Source of the DNA: Paenarthrobacter aurescens
GTDB lineage: Bacteria; Actinomycetota; Actinomycetes; Actinomycetales; Micrococcaceae
DNA: 64,000 nt
Assembly: GCF_025421775.1 (NCBI RefSeq)
Contig: NZ_JAOEFX010000005.1
Location: forward strand, 186,001-250,000
Reading direction: 5' to 3'
Both the position numbers and the translations under genes were made by a program. Every line of letters begins with the position of its first letter. The first letter of the stretch is position 1. Below the pieces are notes generated by a model that was given only the letters and a program-made list of their open reading frames with translations, ran no database searches and was not told the DNA's origin. Below, in pieces: positions 48,031-56,378 of the stretch.

Positions 48031-48726
48031 TCAGAAGAGTCGCGACTCGCTGTCGTCCACGCCGCGCATGGCGTCGTAATCAAGCGTCACGCAGTCGATG
48101 CCACGGTCGTTTGCCAGAACTTTGGCTTGCGGCTTGATCTGCTGTGCGGCGAAGATCCCGCGGACCGGAGCCAGCAGGGGGTCGCGGTTGAGCAGTTCCA
48201 GATAACGGGTGAGCTGCTCGACGCCGTCGATATCACCGCGGCGCTTGAGCTCAACGGCAACCGTGGCCCCGTTACCGTCCCTGGCCAGGATGTCGACGGG
48301 TCCGATTGCAGTGAAATACTCACGGCGGATGAGGGAATAACCGGTTCCGAGGGTCTCGATCTGCTCTGCCAGGAGTCGTTGGAGATCGGCCTCCACGCCG
48401 TCCTTGATCAGACCGGGATCGGTGCCGAGTTCGTGGGAGGTGTCGTGCAGTTGCTCGTAGATGTTGATGATCAGGCGGTCATCGGTCTTGGCCGATTGGA
48501 CTGTCCACTGTTCAACCACGCCTTCCTCCACCTCGGTCTCTTCCGGAGTAGTCACCCGCAACGTGGCGGGTGGGCTCATCCAGTTCAGCGGCTTGTAGGA
48601 GCCGCCGTCAGAGTGCACCAAAACGGAACCATCTGCCTTGACCAGCAGCAGCCGGGTAGCGAGGGGGAGATGGGCCTTGAGGCGGCCAACGTAATCAACA
48701 GAACAACGGGCTATGACGAGTCGCAC
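48031..48726 (-). CDS. nucS: Mismatch-specific endonuclease NucS (EndoMS)
   Basis: A 231-residue NucS protein, the enzyme that replaces MutS/MutL mismatch repair in most actinobacteria by cutting both strands at mismatches. The N-terminal dimerisation/DNA-binding domain ([29 protein letters not shown]) and the C-terminal RecB-like nuclease domain with GPVDILARD and the E-x-K core VAVELKRRG are visible. The C-terminal DSESRLF resembles the beta-clamp-binding tail of the family. GTG 48726 is chosen because TAATGT ends seven bases before it; GTG 48735, three codons earlier, overlaps that hexamer. Confidence 0.93.
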   Translation of the reverse strand: MRLVIARCSVDYVGRLKAHLPLATRLLLVKADGSVLVHSDGGSYKPLNWMSPPATLRVTTPEETEVEEGVVEQWTVQSAKTDDRLIINIYEQLHDTSHELGTDPGLIKDGVEADLQRLLAEQIETLGTGYSLIRREYFTAIGPVDILARDGNGATVAVELKRRGDIDGVEQLTRYLELLNRDPLLAPVRGIFAAQQIKPQAKVLANDRGIDCVTLDYDAMRGVDDSESRLF

Positions 48727-48739
48727 CCGCCCCACATTA
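48727..48739 (-). promoter_or_regulatory. Leaderless-type promoter of nucS
   Basis: Minus-strand TAATGT (48734-48739) followed by seven bases and GTG 48726. Confidence 0.5.
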
Positions 48740-48771
48740 CCGTCTCACCATCTACAACATGGTGGCTGGGG

Positions 48772-48783
48772 CAGAATGGAAGC
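48772..48783 (+). promoter_or_regulatory. Leaderless-type promoter of the small CxxC protein gene
   Basis: CAGAAT (48772-48777) followed by six bases and ATG 48784. It faces the nucS -10 box 32 bases away. Confidence 0.4.
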
Positions 48784-49128
48784 ATGCCCCGTTCCAACCG
48801 CCCACGTCGCAACGCGTCCAGCACACGCTCCGGCAATGCCGGCGGAAAATGGACGGAACCGGCGCCGGCGCTCGATCTTGAGCGGGCCCGTGCAGGAATC
48901 GCCCGACGTGAAAGCGCACCTGACGGTGAATGGATGGTCAGGACCATGACCGCGAAGAAGGCGGAAAAGCAGTACATTTGCCCTGGCTGTTCCACCGCGA
49001 TAGTCCCGGGCATCGCCCACTTGGTGGTGTGGTCGGACAGCCACCTGTTCGGACAGGCCGCAGGGCTGGCCGAACGCAGGCATTGGCACACCAACTGCTG
49101 GACTGGCCGGACGTACCGCTACCGCTGA
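48784..49128 (+). CDS. Small CxxC...HxxC protein next to nucS, unknown function
   Basis: A 114-residue protein. The first 35 residues are basic (PRSNRPRRNASSTRSG). The C-terminal half has a probable zinc site: CPGC (about 66-69) and a distal RHWHTNCW with His and Cys ligands, a spacing reminiscent of HNH-type or treble-clef zinc folds but lacking a clear catalytic motif. A basic tail plus zinc knuckle suggests nucleic-acid binding. It is divergent from nucS with a 57-base spacer. Whether it works with NucS is unknown. Confidence 0.7.
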   Translation: MPRSNRPRRNASSTRSGNAGGKWTEPAPALDLERARAGIARRESAPDGEWMVRTMTAKKAEKQYICPGCSTAIVPGIAHLVVWSDSHLFGQAAGLAERRHWHTNCWTGRTYRYR

Positions 49129-49133
49129 TTCGA

Positions 49134-49146
49134 TACGCTTGGAAGC
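49134..49146 (+). promoter_or_regulatory. Leaderless-type promoter of the alpha/beta hydrolase gene
   Basis: TACGCT (49134-49139) followed by seven bases and ATG 49147, although the preceding gene ends only 18 bases upstream. Confidence 0.4.
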
Positions 49147-49941
49147 ATGACTTTCGACCCCGCCACGCTTGTTTTCACCCCTCAGGACGCACCTTCGGAG
49201 ATCCGTGCTTCCACGGTGCTTCCCGCCCGGCGGGAAAATGTGGAATTTACCACCGAGGACGGCAAGGTACTGCTGGGCGAACTGGCGCTGCCGGAGTCAG
49301 GGGACATCACCGCGACGCTGATCACGCTCCACCCGTTGCCCACACACGGTGGGTTCATGGATTCGCACGTCTACCGGAAGGCTTCGTACAGGCTCCCGGC
49401 CCTGGCCGGAGTTGCCGTCCTGCGATTCAACACCCGCGGTACCCAGTCGCCGCGCGGAACCAGCGATGGCCGGTTCGAGGAAGGCATTGGTGAGCGCTAC
49501 GACGTCGAGGCAGCTGTGCGGTTCGCCGTCGAGCGTGGCCTGCCGAACCGCTGGCTTGTGGGTTGGTCCTTCGGCACCGAACTCGCCCTGATGTACGGCG
49601 CAGTGGAGCCGGTGTCCGCGCAGATTGAAGGGGCAGTGTTGTTGTCGCCGCCTTTGCACCGGGCCACCGACGTCCACCTCAAGGAGTGGGCCGCATCAGG
49701 CAAGCCCATGACGGTTCTGGTGCCGGAACATGACGACTATCTGCAGCCTGCCGAAGCAGCCCAGCGGTTCAGCCTGGTACCGCAGGCCCGGCTGATCGGC
49801 GTCGACGGCGCCAAGCACCTTTGGGTAGGTGAGAAGTACGCGGCGCGGGTCCTGGACGAAATTGTCGACGACGTCACTCCCGCAGGTGCCGGCGTTGACG
49901 GCTTGCCGCGCCAGTGGGCGGGGCCGGTCGCAAGCGCCTAG
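49147..49941 (+). CDS. Alpha/beta hydrolase
   Basis: A 264-residue cytoplasmic hydrolase. The nucleophile elbow is GWSFGTE, the oxyanion region is TLHPLPTHGG, the acid is probably in VLVPEHDDYLQPAEA, and the catalytic His is in DGAKHLWVGE. The short LHPLPTHGG and FNTRGTQSPRG segments resemble the YfbB/OsmC-fused and KANL3-like dienelactone hydrolase-type group. The substrate is unknown. The gene ends before an exceptionally long terminator hairpin shared with the convergent transporter gene. Confidence 0.82.
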   Translation: MTFDPATLVFTPQDAPSEIRASTVLPARRENVEFTTEDGKVLLGELALPESGDITATLITLHPLPTHGGFMDSHVYRKASYRLPALAGVAVLRFNTRGTQSPRGTSDGRFEEGIGERYDVEAAVRFAVERGLPNRWLVGWSFGTELALMYGAVEPVSAQIEGAVLLSPPLHRATDVHLKEWAASGKPMTVLVPEHDDYLQPAEAAQRFSLVPQARLIGVDGAKHLWVGEKYAARVLDEIVDDVTPAGAGVDGLPRQWAGPVASA

Positions 49942-49955
49942 TCCGGCAGCGAAGA

Positions 49956-50015
49956 GTTTTTGTACAGATAATGCCCCTTAACCTCGCGGTTAAGGGGCAT
50001 TATCTGTACAAAAAC
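49956..50015. terminator. Very long bidirectional terminator (perfect 28-bp stem)
   Basis: Bases 49956-49983 pair without mismatch with 49988-50015 around the loop TCGC. The stem begins with GTTTTTGTACAG, so each strand ends in a T5 run embedded in the stem. It separates convergent genes ending at 49941 and 50032. Confidence 0.92.
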
Positions 50016-50031
50016 CCGGCAGGGGACGAGG

Positions 50032-51345
50032 TCAGTGCCGGTCTTGGCGGATGATGAAGACTTCCTTGATCAGCAGCATGATCGCGGCCGCTGTGGGAAT
50101 CGCGATCAGTGCGCCCAGCACGCCAAGCAGGCTTCCGCCCGCAATCACCGAGATCACAGCTACAGCGCCCGGAACGGCTACTGCGCGCTGCATGATGCGC
50201 GGTGAGATGAAGTAGGCCTCGAACTGAAGATAGGCGAAGTAGGCAATCGCATAAACCACGGCGGTCTGCCAACCGGCAGTGAGTGCCACGAGGATCACCA
50301 CGATGGCAGCGATCATGCCGCCCACCAAAGGAATGAACGCCAGCAGGGCCACCACGAAGGCGAGCAGCACGCTGAAGGGGATACCCAGGATGGTCATCAC
50401 GATGAAAGCGAAGATCGCATTCAGGAGGGCGACGCAGGCCTGGCCGATCACGTAGTTGCCCACGGAGTCGGTGATGGCTTCGGAAAGCGCCTCAACCCGG
50501 GGGCGGCGGGATCGCGGAGCCAGGCGGTAGGCCCACTTCTTCATGGATGGCAAAGCCGCCAGGAAGTAGAGGCTCAGAACCAGGACGATCAGGGAACCGA
50601 ACAGTCCGTTGGCTACGGTGGAACCAAATCCGACAACACCGCCGAAGATGCCGCCCATGGCCTCGGGATCCTTGACGAACTTATCCAGCTCGGTGGTGAT
50701 CCGGTCGCGTACGCCAAACTGGCTGTCGGCGTTGCGGAAGAAGTCCGAGTCGAGGAAGCCGCGGATCCATTCCGGGGCCTGGCGAACAATTTCCGATACC
50801 TGTTCAACGATCGTGGGAATCAGTGTGGCGAAGAATCCGGCGACGGCGAGGACCAAAGCTGACACGGAGATCAGGATGCCGGCGACGCGGGGGACCTTGC
50901 GTGACTCGAGCCACCGGACCACTGGGTCCAGGCCAAGGGCGATGAAGAGGGCAGCGACGATCCAGAGGATCAGCTGGGTGGTGTTGCTGGCGATGTAGAA
51001 GACCGCCAGGGCAACGCCAACGCCGGCCGTTCCCATGAACCCCACGTAAAGGGGGTGCTGCGATGACATCCGCGGGCCGGGCGCTCCGAAGCCGTGGTCG
51101 TCCTCAGGCCGGTGGCCCTCACGCGCCTGATCCGATTCGTCTTCCGGGGGCATTTCGAAGCGAACGCGGTTGCGGGCTCCGGGGATGGGCTGCCTCAGCC
51201 TGCGGCTGAGGGCGGCAAGTCGTCCGGTTCGGACGGGAACCGTGGCAGCGGTGGCGTCCGAACCGGCATCCACCGCACGTGACCCGGGCTCATCGGCGGG
51301 ACGGGGCTCCAAAGGGTCTTTCACGCGGTTTTGCTGCCTTTTCAT
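50032..51345 (-). CDS. AI-2E family transporter (TqsA/PerM-like membrane protein)
   Basis: A 437-residue protein. The first 95 residues are cytoplasmic, charged and disordered. Seven to eight membrane spans follow, with the family pattern: an early hairpin (AGVGVALAVFYIASNTTQLILWIVAALFIALGLDP), a long soluble segment, and a C-terminal cluster ending ISPRIMQRAVAVPGAVAVISVIAGGSLLGVLGALIAIPTAAA. Despite the name, substrates of most members are unproven, and some are ion or membrane-stress related. It is divergent from the large membrane protein gene. Confidence 0.88.
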   Translation of the reverse strand: MKRQQNRVKDPLEPRPADEPGSRAVDAGSDATAATVPVRTGRLAALSRRLRQPIPGARNRVRFEMPPEDESDQAREGHRPEDDHGFGAPGPRMSSQHPLYVGFMGTAGVGVALAVFYIASNTTQLILWIVAALFIALGLDPVVRWLESRKVPRVAGILISVSALVLAVAGFFATLIPTIVEQVSEIVRQAPEWIRGFLDSDFFRNADSQFGVRDRITTELDKFVKDPEAMGGIFGGVVGFGSTVANGLFGSLIVLVLSLYFLAALPSMKKWAYRLAPRSRRPRVEALSEAITDSVGNYVIGQACVALLNAIFAFIVMTILGIPFSVLLAFVVALLAFIPLVGGMIAAIVVILVALTAGWQTAVVYAIAYFAYLQFEAYFISPRIMQRAVAVPGAVAVISVIAGGSLLGVLGALIAIPTAAAIMLLIKEVFIIRQDRH

Positions 51346-51506
51346 TGGTGGTTAGGGGATGATTCAGGCGCAGGAGGGCCCGGATATCATGATCATCGCC
51401 ACACTATCAGGAGCGCTGAATGGCACCGCAGCGGCGCGATGGCGGGGATTTCCGGATGTTGGGGAGATCACCCCGATCTGACTCTCTGATAACAAAACGG
51501 TTACCC

Positions 51507-51541
51507 TTGAAGTTCAACGACCGCTGATGATAGGTGATCCT
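51507..51541 (+). promoter_or_regulatory. Candidate promoter of the large membrane protein gene
   Basis: TTGAAG (51507-51512), an 18-base spacer and TAGGTG (51531-51536), five bases before GTG 51542. The match is weaker than at the other leaderless-type starts. Confidence 0.35.
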
Positions 51542-53284
51542 GTGCGTTTGAAGACTGCAGCCTTGCTGGTGCTGCTGGGCCTGCTGACGATGCTGGCCGG
51601 CATAGGCCAGCTGACTTTCTGGGCCCCCTCTGAGACTGTGACGGCCTCGGTTCCCAGCGATACCAAAGCTGCCCCGTTGACCGTGATCGACCAAAAGTTG
51701 ATTGCCCTCCACGACGGGCCGGTGAAGATCAAGATCCAGGGTGAAGGCAACTTCATCGTCGCTACCGGACGTCCGGACGACGTCGAAGCCTGGGTGGGTG
51801 AAACTGCCCACACCACGCTGACCGGCGTGTCGGCGGACCAGAAGTCACTTGAGGTGTCCTCTGTGGACGGTGAAGCAACAGCACCATCCCCGGCCGGATC
51901 CGATCTATGGGTCAGCACCGAGGATGCCAGCGGCGAACTCGACTACACCTGGAACCCGCCGGCTGATGGCGAGTGGTCCCTGCTGGTAGCCGGCGACGGA
52001 ACCCAGCCTGCGCCGTCGTCGATTTCCATGACGTTCCCGAACAACGCCACCACCCCCTGGGCCGTGCCGCTGATCGTTCTGGGCATCATCATCATTCTTG
52101 TGGGGGCAGCGCTGCCCTTCGTCGCCAAGGCCCTCAGCAACCGCCGCAAGGACGGCGAGGGTGATGGGCCCCGCGATGGCGGCGAAACCACCACGTTGCC
52201 TGTGCAGTCTCCCGCGGGTGACGCAAGCGGCCGCCGCGGTAACGACACCGAGGGCCCGGCATTGCGGGTCACCGCAGTCGCTGCTGCGCTGGCAGCTGTG
52301 ATGGTTGGCGGAACAGCGGTCGCTGCCCAGGCGACGACCACTCCCGGACCGACCTCCACCAGCTCCGCGGCAGCCCCCGCGGAAGGCGAAGGCGGCAACC
52401 CTGTCTTGCTGGAGTCCCAGTTGCAGCGGATTCTGGAGCAGGTAGCCAGCACCGTGGACGCGGCCGATGCTGCCAAGGACGCGGCCAAGCTGGCCCCGCG
52501 CGTGGACAAGATGGAACTCCAGATCCGGACGCAGAACTACAAGATCCGGTCAGCAGTCTCGGCCTACGAACCGCGGATGCCGGTTCGTGCCACCAAGCTT
52601 CAGAGCAGCGTCATCAGTACCAAGCGTGATTGGCCGCGCACGGTCTTCGCCTTGACGCAGGGCGAGGGAAACGTAGTGCCACAGGTCCTCACGCTCGTGC
52701 AGCTTTCTCCGCGTGAAAACTACAAGCTGTGGGCCAGCGCGCCGCTCCAGCCAGGAACCAATTTCCCCTCCTTCCCCGTTCCACGGGAAGGGACGGAAGC
52801 CGTGCCCGCCGCCGATAACACTGGTTTGGCTTACAGCGGCAACGAGGCCCTCGGCATCCTGGCCGAAATGTTGACCACCCCTGATTCGCCCAACCGGAGC
52901 AAGCTGGCCGACGGGCAATCGTCGCCGTACATCGCTGGTGCCCTCACCTACCAGGCTGACACTGTGAAGAACGGAACCAGTGCCAACTTCAAGTTCACGC
53001 ACACACCCGTGAACAACCAGACCGTTGTGTTGCGCACTGCTGACGGAGGCGCTCTGGTTGTCGGCCGCCTGGACTTCGCTTTCGAGGGAACGCCCAAGGC
53101 TGCAGGCGACAAGCTGCTGCTCGAGGACGATTCCGCAGTTTTCGCCGGGGGCAAGGAAACCACCACGGGGATGGTCCTGAACTTCGCCGAGTCGGTTGCC
53201 GTGTACATTCCGCCGGCCGGCTCCACCGATCCCATGGAGCTCGTAGCAGCCACCCGCGGTCTGGTCGGAGCCAGCTTCAAGTAG
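51542..53284 (+). CDS. Large membrane-anchored protein, unknown function (DUF8094-like)
   Basis: A 580-residue protein. Membrane segments are at about residues 5-25 (ALLVLLGLLTMLAGIGQLTFW), 180-202 (AVPLIVLGIIIILVGAALPFVAKAL) and 250-275. Between spans 1 and 2 lies an exported beta-rich domain (GPVKIKIQGEGNFIVATGRPDDVEAWVG). After span 3, a Thr/Ser/Ala-rich linker leads to a C-terminal extracytoplasmic domain of about 290 residues with FKFTHTPVNNQTVVLRTADGGALVVGRLDF. I do not recognise a catalytic motif. Homologous proteins are sometimes labelled glycosyltransferase, which the sequence does not support. A YbbN-like gene follows after 37 bases. Confidence 0.7.
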   Translation: MRLKTAALLVLLGLLTMLAGIGQLTFWAPSETVTASVPSDTKAAPLTVIDQKLIALHDGPVKIKIQGEGNFIVATGRPDDVEAWVGETAHTTLTGVSADQKSLEVSSVDGEATAPSPAGSDLWVSTEDASGELDYTWNPPADGEWSLLVAGDGTQPAPSSISMTFPNNATTPWAVPLIVLGIIIILVGAALPFVAKALSNRRKDGEGDGPRDGGETTTLPVQSPAGDASGRRGNDTEGPALRVTAVAAALAAVMVGGTAVAAQATTTPGPTSTSSAAAPAEGEGGNPVLLESQLQRILEQVASTVDAADAAKDAAKLAPRVDKMELQIRTQNYKIRSAVSAYEPRMPVRATKLQSSVISTKRDWPRTVFALTQGEGNVVPQVLTLVQLSPRENYKLWASAPLQPGTNFPSFPVPREGTEAVPAADNTGLAYSGNEALGILAEMLTTPDSPNRSKLADGQSSPYIAGALTYQADTVKNGTSANFKFTHTPVNNQTVVLRTADGGALVVGRLDFAFEGTPKAAGDKLLLEDDSAVFAGGKETTTGMVLNFAESVAVYIPPAGSTDPMELVAATRGLVGASFK

Positions 53285-53308
53285 GCCTGACCATGGCAGG
53301 GCAGCGGC

Positions 53309-53321
53309 TAGAGTGGACGGT
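53309..53321 (+). promoter_or_regulatory. Leaderless-type promoter of the YbbN-like gene
   Basis: TAGAGT (53309-53314), seven bases, ATG 53322. Confidence 0.5.
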
Positions 53322-54317
53322 ATGAGTTCGCCCGGATACCGACCCACTCCAGCCGCTGCCAGCCAGCTCAACTTGCGTGGCGCCGTTGACCTCTCGTCGC
53401 TGCGCCGCCCGGCCTCGCCTTCGGCGCCTCCCGGCACCGCAGGCGGTGGGGCTCCACACGGCGGTGGTACGCAAGACACCGCCGACGCCGGCCAGGCGCC
53501 CCTTCGTGTGGATGCCACCGAAACAAACTTCCAGGACCTGGTGCAGTTGTCGGCGCAGATCCCAGTCCTGTTCCTCCTCTGGTCGCAGTACGCGCCGGAG
53601 TCCCCGGCGGTCCTTGACGCGGCCGAACGAGTCGTTCAAAGCTACGGCGGACGCCTTGTTCTTGCTGCCGCCGATGTCGATGCTTTTCCGCAACTGGCGC
53701 AGGCTTTCCAAGTGCAGGCTGTCCCCACCGCTGTTGCTGTGGTCAAGGGCCAGCCCGTTCCCCTTTTCCAAGGTCCCGCCGATGATGCGCAGATCCGGGA
53801 CCTGGTGGAAGAACTCCTCAAGGTGGCCGCTGCCAACGGGGTCACCGGAAGTATTGGCGAAGCCGGCCAGGGTGAAGAGACTGAACCGGCACCGCTCCCA
53901 CCGCTCCACCAAGCCGCCATCGAAGCCATCGAGGCCGGTGACTACGCGGGAGCCGCAGCTTCGTACAAGCAGGCTCTCCTGGAGCAGCCCGCGGACGCCG
54001 ACGCCAAAGCCGGTTTGGCCCAGGTCGAGCTGATGGCGAGGTTGGAGAACCTCTCTGCTCCCGAGGCCGAAAGCCTCCGCGACCTTGCCGCCAAGGAGCC
54101 GGACAACATTGACGCCCAGCTGGGGATCGCCGACCTTGACGTCTCCGGCGGACACATTGAGGACGCCTTCAACCGCATCATCACGTTTATCGGCAGGAAT
54201 TTCGGTCCTGAGCGTGAGACCGCCCGCGTGCGGCTCCTTGAGCTTTTTGAGGTAGTCGGAACCCAGGACGAGAGAGTGGCCAAGGCGCGTCAGGGGCTCG
54301 CGAGAGTTCTTTTCTAA
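53322..54317 (+). CDS. YbbN/CnoX-like thioredoxin-fold protein with TPR-like C-terminus
   Basis: A 331-residue protein. Residues 1-60 are Pro/Gly-rich. A thioredoxin fold spans about 62-175, where the usual CxxC is replaced by SQYA (LWSQYAPES), so it has no redox-active disulfide; the cis-proline region VQAVPTAVAV is kept. Helical TPR-like repeats follow (about 200-330: AAIEAIEAGDYAGAAASYKQALLEQ and EDAFNRIITFIGRNF). This is the YbbN (CnoX) architecture, a co-chaperone holdase working with GroEL in E. coli. The stop overlaps the next ATG by one base. Confidence 0.85.
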   Translation: MSSPGYRPTPAAASQLNLRGAVDLSSLRRPASPSAPPGTAGGGAPHGGGTQDTADAGQAPLRVDATETNFQDLVQLSAQIPVLFLLWSQYAPESPAVLDAAERVVQSYGGRLVLAAADVDAFPQLAQAFQVQAVPTAVAVVKGQPVPLFQGPADDAQIRDLVEELLKVAAANGVTGSIGEAGQGEETEPAPLPPLHQAAIEAIEAGDYAGAAASYKQALLEQPADADAKAGLAQVELMARLENLSAPEAESLRDLAAKEPDNIDAQLGIADLDVSGGHIEDAFNRIITFIGRNFGPERETARVRLLELFEVVGTQDERVAKARQGLARVLF

Positions 54318-55417
54318 TGCCATCAGCGCTGTTCTCTCCACTGGAGCTGCGTTCACTCACCATCCCGCATCGGGGGTGGGTATCGCCGATGTGCCAGTAC
54401 AGTTGCCACCCCGAGACCGGCGAGGGCGTCCCGAACGACTGGCATTTGATGCATCTGGGATCTTTTGCGGCCGGAGGTGCCGCGCTGATTATGAGCGAGG
54501 CAGCAGCGGTGAATCCCGTTGGCCGGATCAGCCCCCTGGATGCGGGCCTGTACTCCGATGAGCAGGCTGCCGGTTGGGAACGCATTGTCCATTTTGTGCA
54601 CAGGCATGGTGCCGTTGAGTGCAAAATCGGCGCGCAGCTGGCCCACGCAGGCCGTAAGGCATCAACGTATTGGCCGTTTTCCGGGCGCTCTGGTTCAGTT
54701 CCGGTGTCCGACGGCGGGTGGGTTACCGCCGGGCCGACGAACCTGCCGTTCAACGGCTATGCAGCACCTGCGGCCATGAGCGAGGAAGACATCCAAGGCG
54801 TCGTGGCTGACTTTGCGGCAGCCGCTTCCCGCGCAGTTGCCGTGGGGTTTGACACCGTGGAGATTCACGGCGCCCACGGCTACCTGTTGCACCAGTTTCA
54901 AAGCCCCCTCATCAACACCCGGACGGATAGTTGGGGTGGAAGCGAAGAGGGGCGGAACAAGCTCATGCTCAGCGTGGTGGACGCGGTGCGGGAAACCATT
55001 CCTGATTCGATGCCTCTCCTGCTTCGGATCTCCGCATCCGACTGGGCCGACGGGGGAGTGGACGTTGGGGCGTCAGTCCGACTGGCGCGGTCCGCGGCTG
55101 ATCGCGGCGTTGATTTGGTGGATGTCTCCAGCGGCGGCGCCGTAGCGCACCAGAAGATCAGGGCAGCCCCCGGCTACCAGGCCGGATTCGCCGAGCAAGT
55201 AAGGCGCGACGCCGGCGTCCCCACCGGAGCGGTGGGGCTTCTCACGAGTGCCACACAGGCAGAGGACATCGTTGCCAACGGCAGGGCCGATGCCGTCTTC
55301 ATGGCCCGTGCGGCATTGCGTGATCCCCATTGGTGGCTGAGGGCAGCTTACGAACTTGGCCATGACATTCCCTGGGTCCCACAGTATGAACGGGCCGTTC
55401 CCCGCCACGGCTTCTAG
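54317..55417 (+). CDS. Old Yellow Enzyme-family NADH:flavin oxidoreductase (YqjM-like)
   Basis: A 366-residue FMN-dependent TIM-barrel ene-reductase. Family segments are SPMCQYSCHPETGEGVPNDWH, with the Cys of the YqjM class, QLAHAGRKAS, EIHGAHGYLLHQFQSPLINTRTDSWGG, and FMARAALRDPHW near the C-terminus. Such enzymes reduce activated C=C bonds of unsaturated carbonyls with NADPH; the physiological substrate is unclear. It is translationally coupled to the YbbN-like gene (TAATG). Confidence 0.9.
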   Translation: MPSALFSPLELRSLTIPHRGWVSPMCQYSCHPETGEGVPNDWHLMHLGSFAAGGAALIMSEAAAVNPVGRISPLDAGLYSDEQAAGWERIVHFVHRHGAVECKIGAQLAHAGRKASTYWPFSGRSGSVPVSDGGWVTAGPTNLPFNGYAAPAAMSEEDIQGVVADFAAAASRAVAVGFDTVEIHGAHGYLLHQFQSPLINTRTDSWGGSEEGRNKLMLSVVDAVRETIPDSMPLLLRISASDWADGGVDVGASVRLARSAADRGVDLVDVSSGGAVAHQKIRAAPGYQAGFAEQVRRDAGVPTGAVGLLTSATQAEDIVANGRADAVFMARAALRDPHWWLRAAYELGHDIPWVPQYERAVPRHGF

Positions 55418-55445
55418 GGCTCCCGCCGGTTTCCATAAGCGCGGT

Positions 55446-55457
55446 TAGGCTGGTCAC
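55446..55457 (+). promoter_or_regulatory. Leaderless-type promoter of the ABC exporter genes
   Basis: TAGGCT (55446-55451), six bases, ATG 55458. Confidence 0.5.
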
Positions 55458-56378
55458 ATGACGGAACCACGCCATGAAACCACGCCCATGTCCGCGCCGC
55501 CACAAACCGACGCGCCGCCACAAACCGACGCGCCGCCACAAACCGACGCGCCGCCACAAACCGACGCCGCCCCGCAACAGGGCGCTCCGGAACTGCCCTC
55601 AGAAGGAGCTCCCGGGGGTTCTCCCCTCGCCGCGCTGTCCATTCGTGGACTGGCCAAGCGCTTCGGTGACAAGGTAGCTGTCGATGGCGTCAGCCTGGAA
55701 GTGCCGGCGGGTTCCTTTTACGGGATGGTTGGTCCCAACGGTGCCGGCAAGACCACAACCTTGTCCATGGCCACTGGGCTTCTCCGGCCGGACTTTGGCA
55801 CGGCCTTGATCCATGGAGTGGACGTATGGGCGCGGCCCTTGGAGGCAAAGAAGCTCATGGGTGTCCTGCCCGATGGCGTGCGTCTCTTTGACCGGCTGAC
55901 GGGCGAACAGTTGGTCACTTACTCCGGACTCCTCCGCGGCATGGACCGCGATGTTGTTGCTTCGCGGGTTCCAGAACTGTTGGCTGCCCTTGATCTTGAG
56001 GCCGATGCCGGTTCGTTGGTGGTTGATTACTCGGCCGGCATGACCAAGAAGATCGCGCTGGCCTCCGCGCTGATCCACGCGCCCCGCCTCCTCGTCCTTG
56101 ACGAGCCCTTCGAGTCCGTCGACCCTGTCTCGGCTTCCAATATCCGGGGCATTCTGGAGGGATATGTGGCGTCCGGAGGAACTGTCATCGTGTCCAGCCA
56201 TGTCATGGACCTGGTTCAACGCATGTGCAGCCACGTTGCGGTTGTGGCCGGCGGTCGCGTCCTGGCAGCGGGATCGGTAGACGAGGTCCGCAACGGTTCA
56301 ACCCTGGAAGAGCGCTTTGTTCAGTTGGTGGGCGGCGGACACCGGACGGAGGGGCTGGAATGGTTGCGCACCTTCTGA
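55458..56378 (+). CDS. ABC exporter ATP-binding protein with Pro/Gln repeat at the N-terminus
   Basis: A 306-residue ATPase. Residues about 12-37 are four copies of APPQTD followed by a Pro/Glu-rich stretch, an unusual extension before the domain. The ABC domain has Walker A GPNGAGKTT, a non-canonical signature YSAGMTKKIALAS in place of LSGGQ, and Walker B LLVLDEPFE. The ABC-2 exporter class often has such a signature. The partner permease gene overlaps its 3' end by 19 bases. The substrate is unknown. The mRNA is probably leaderless. Confidence 0.88.
   Translation: MTEPRHETTPMSAPPQTDAPPQTDAPPQTDAPPQTDAAPQQGAPELPSEGAPGGSPLAALSIRGLAKRFGDKVAVDGVSLEVPAGSFYGMVGPNGAGKTTTLSMATGLLRPDFGTALIHGVDVWARPLEAKKLMGVLPDGVRLFDRLTGEQLVTYSGLLRGMDRDVVASRVPELLAALDLEADAGSLVVDYSAGMTKKIALASALIHAPRLLVLDEPFESVDPVSASNIRGILEGYVASGGTVIVSSHVMDLVQRMCSHVAVVAGGRVLAAGSVDEVRNGSTLEERFVQLVGGGHRTEGLEWLRTF
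55494..55565 (+). repeat. Four identical 18-bp tandem repeats in the ABC ATPase gene
   Basis: Units start at 55494, 55512, 55530 and 55548, each GCGCCGCCACAAACCGAC, coding APPQTD. Perfect identity and an 18-bp in-frame unit suggest copy number can vary by slippage without frameshift. Confidence 0.95.
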
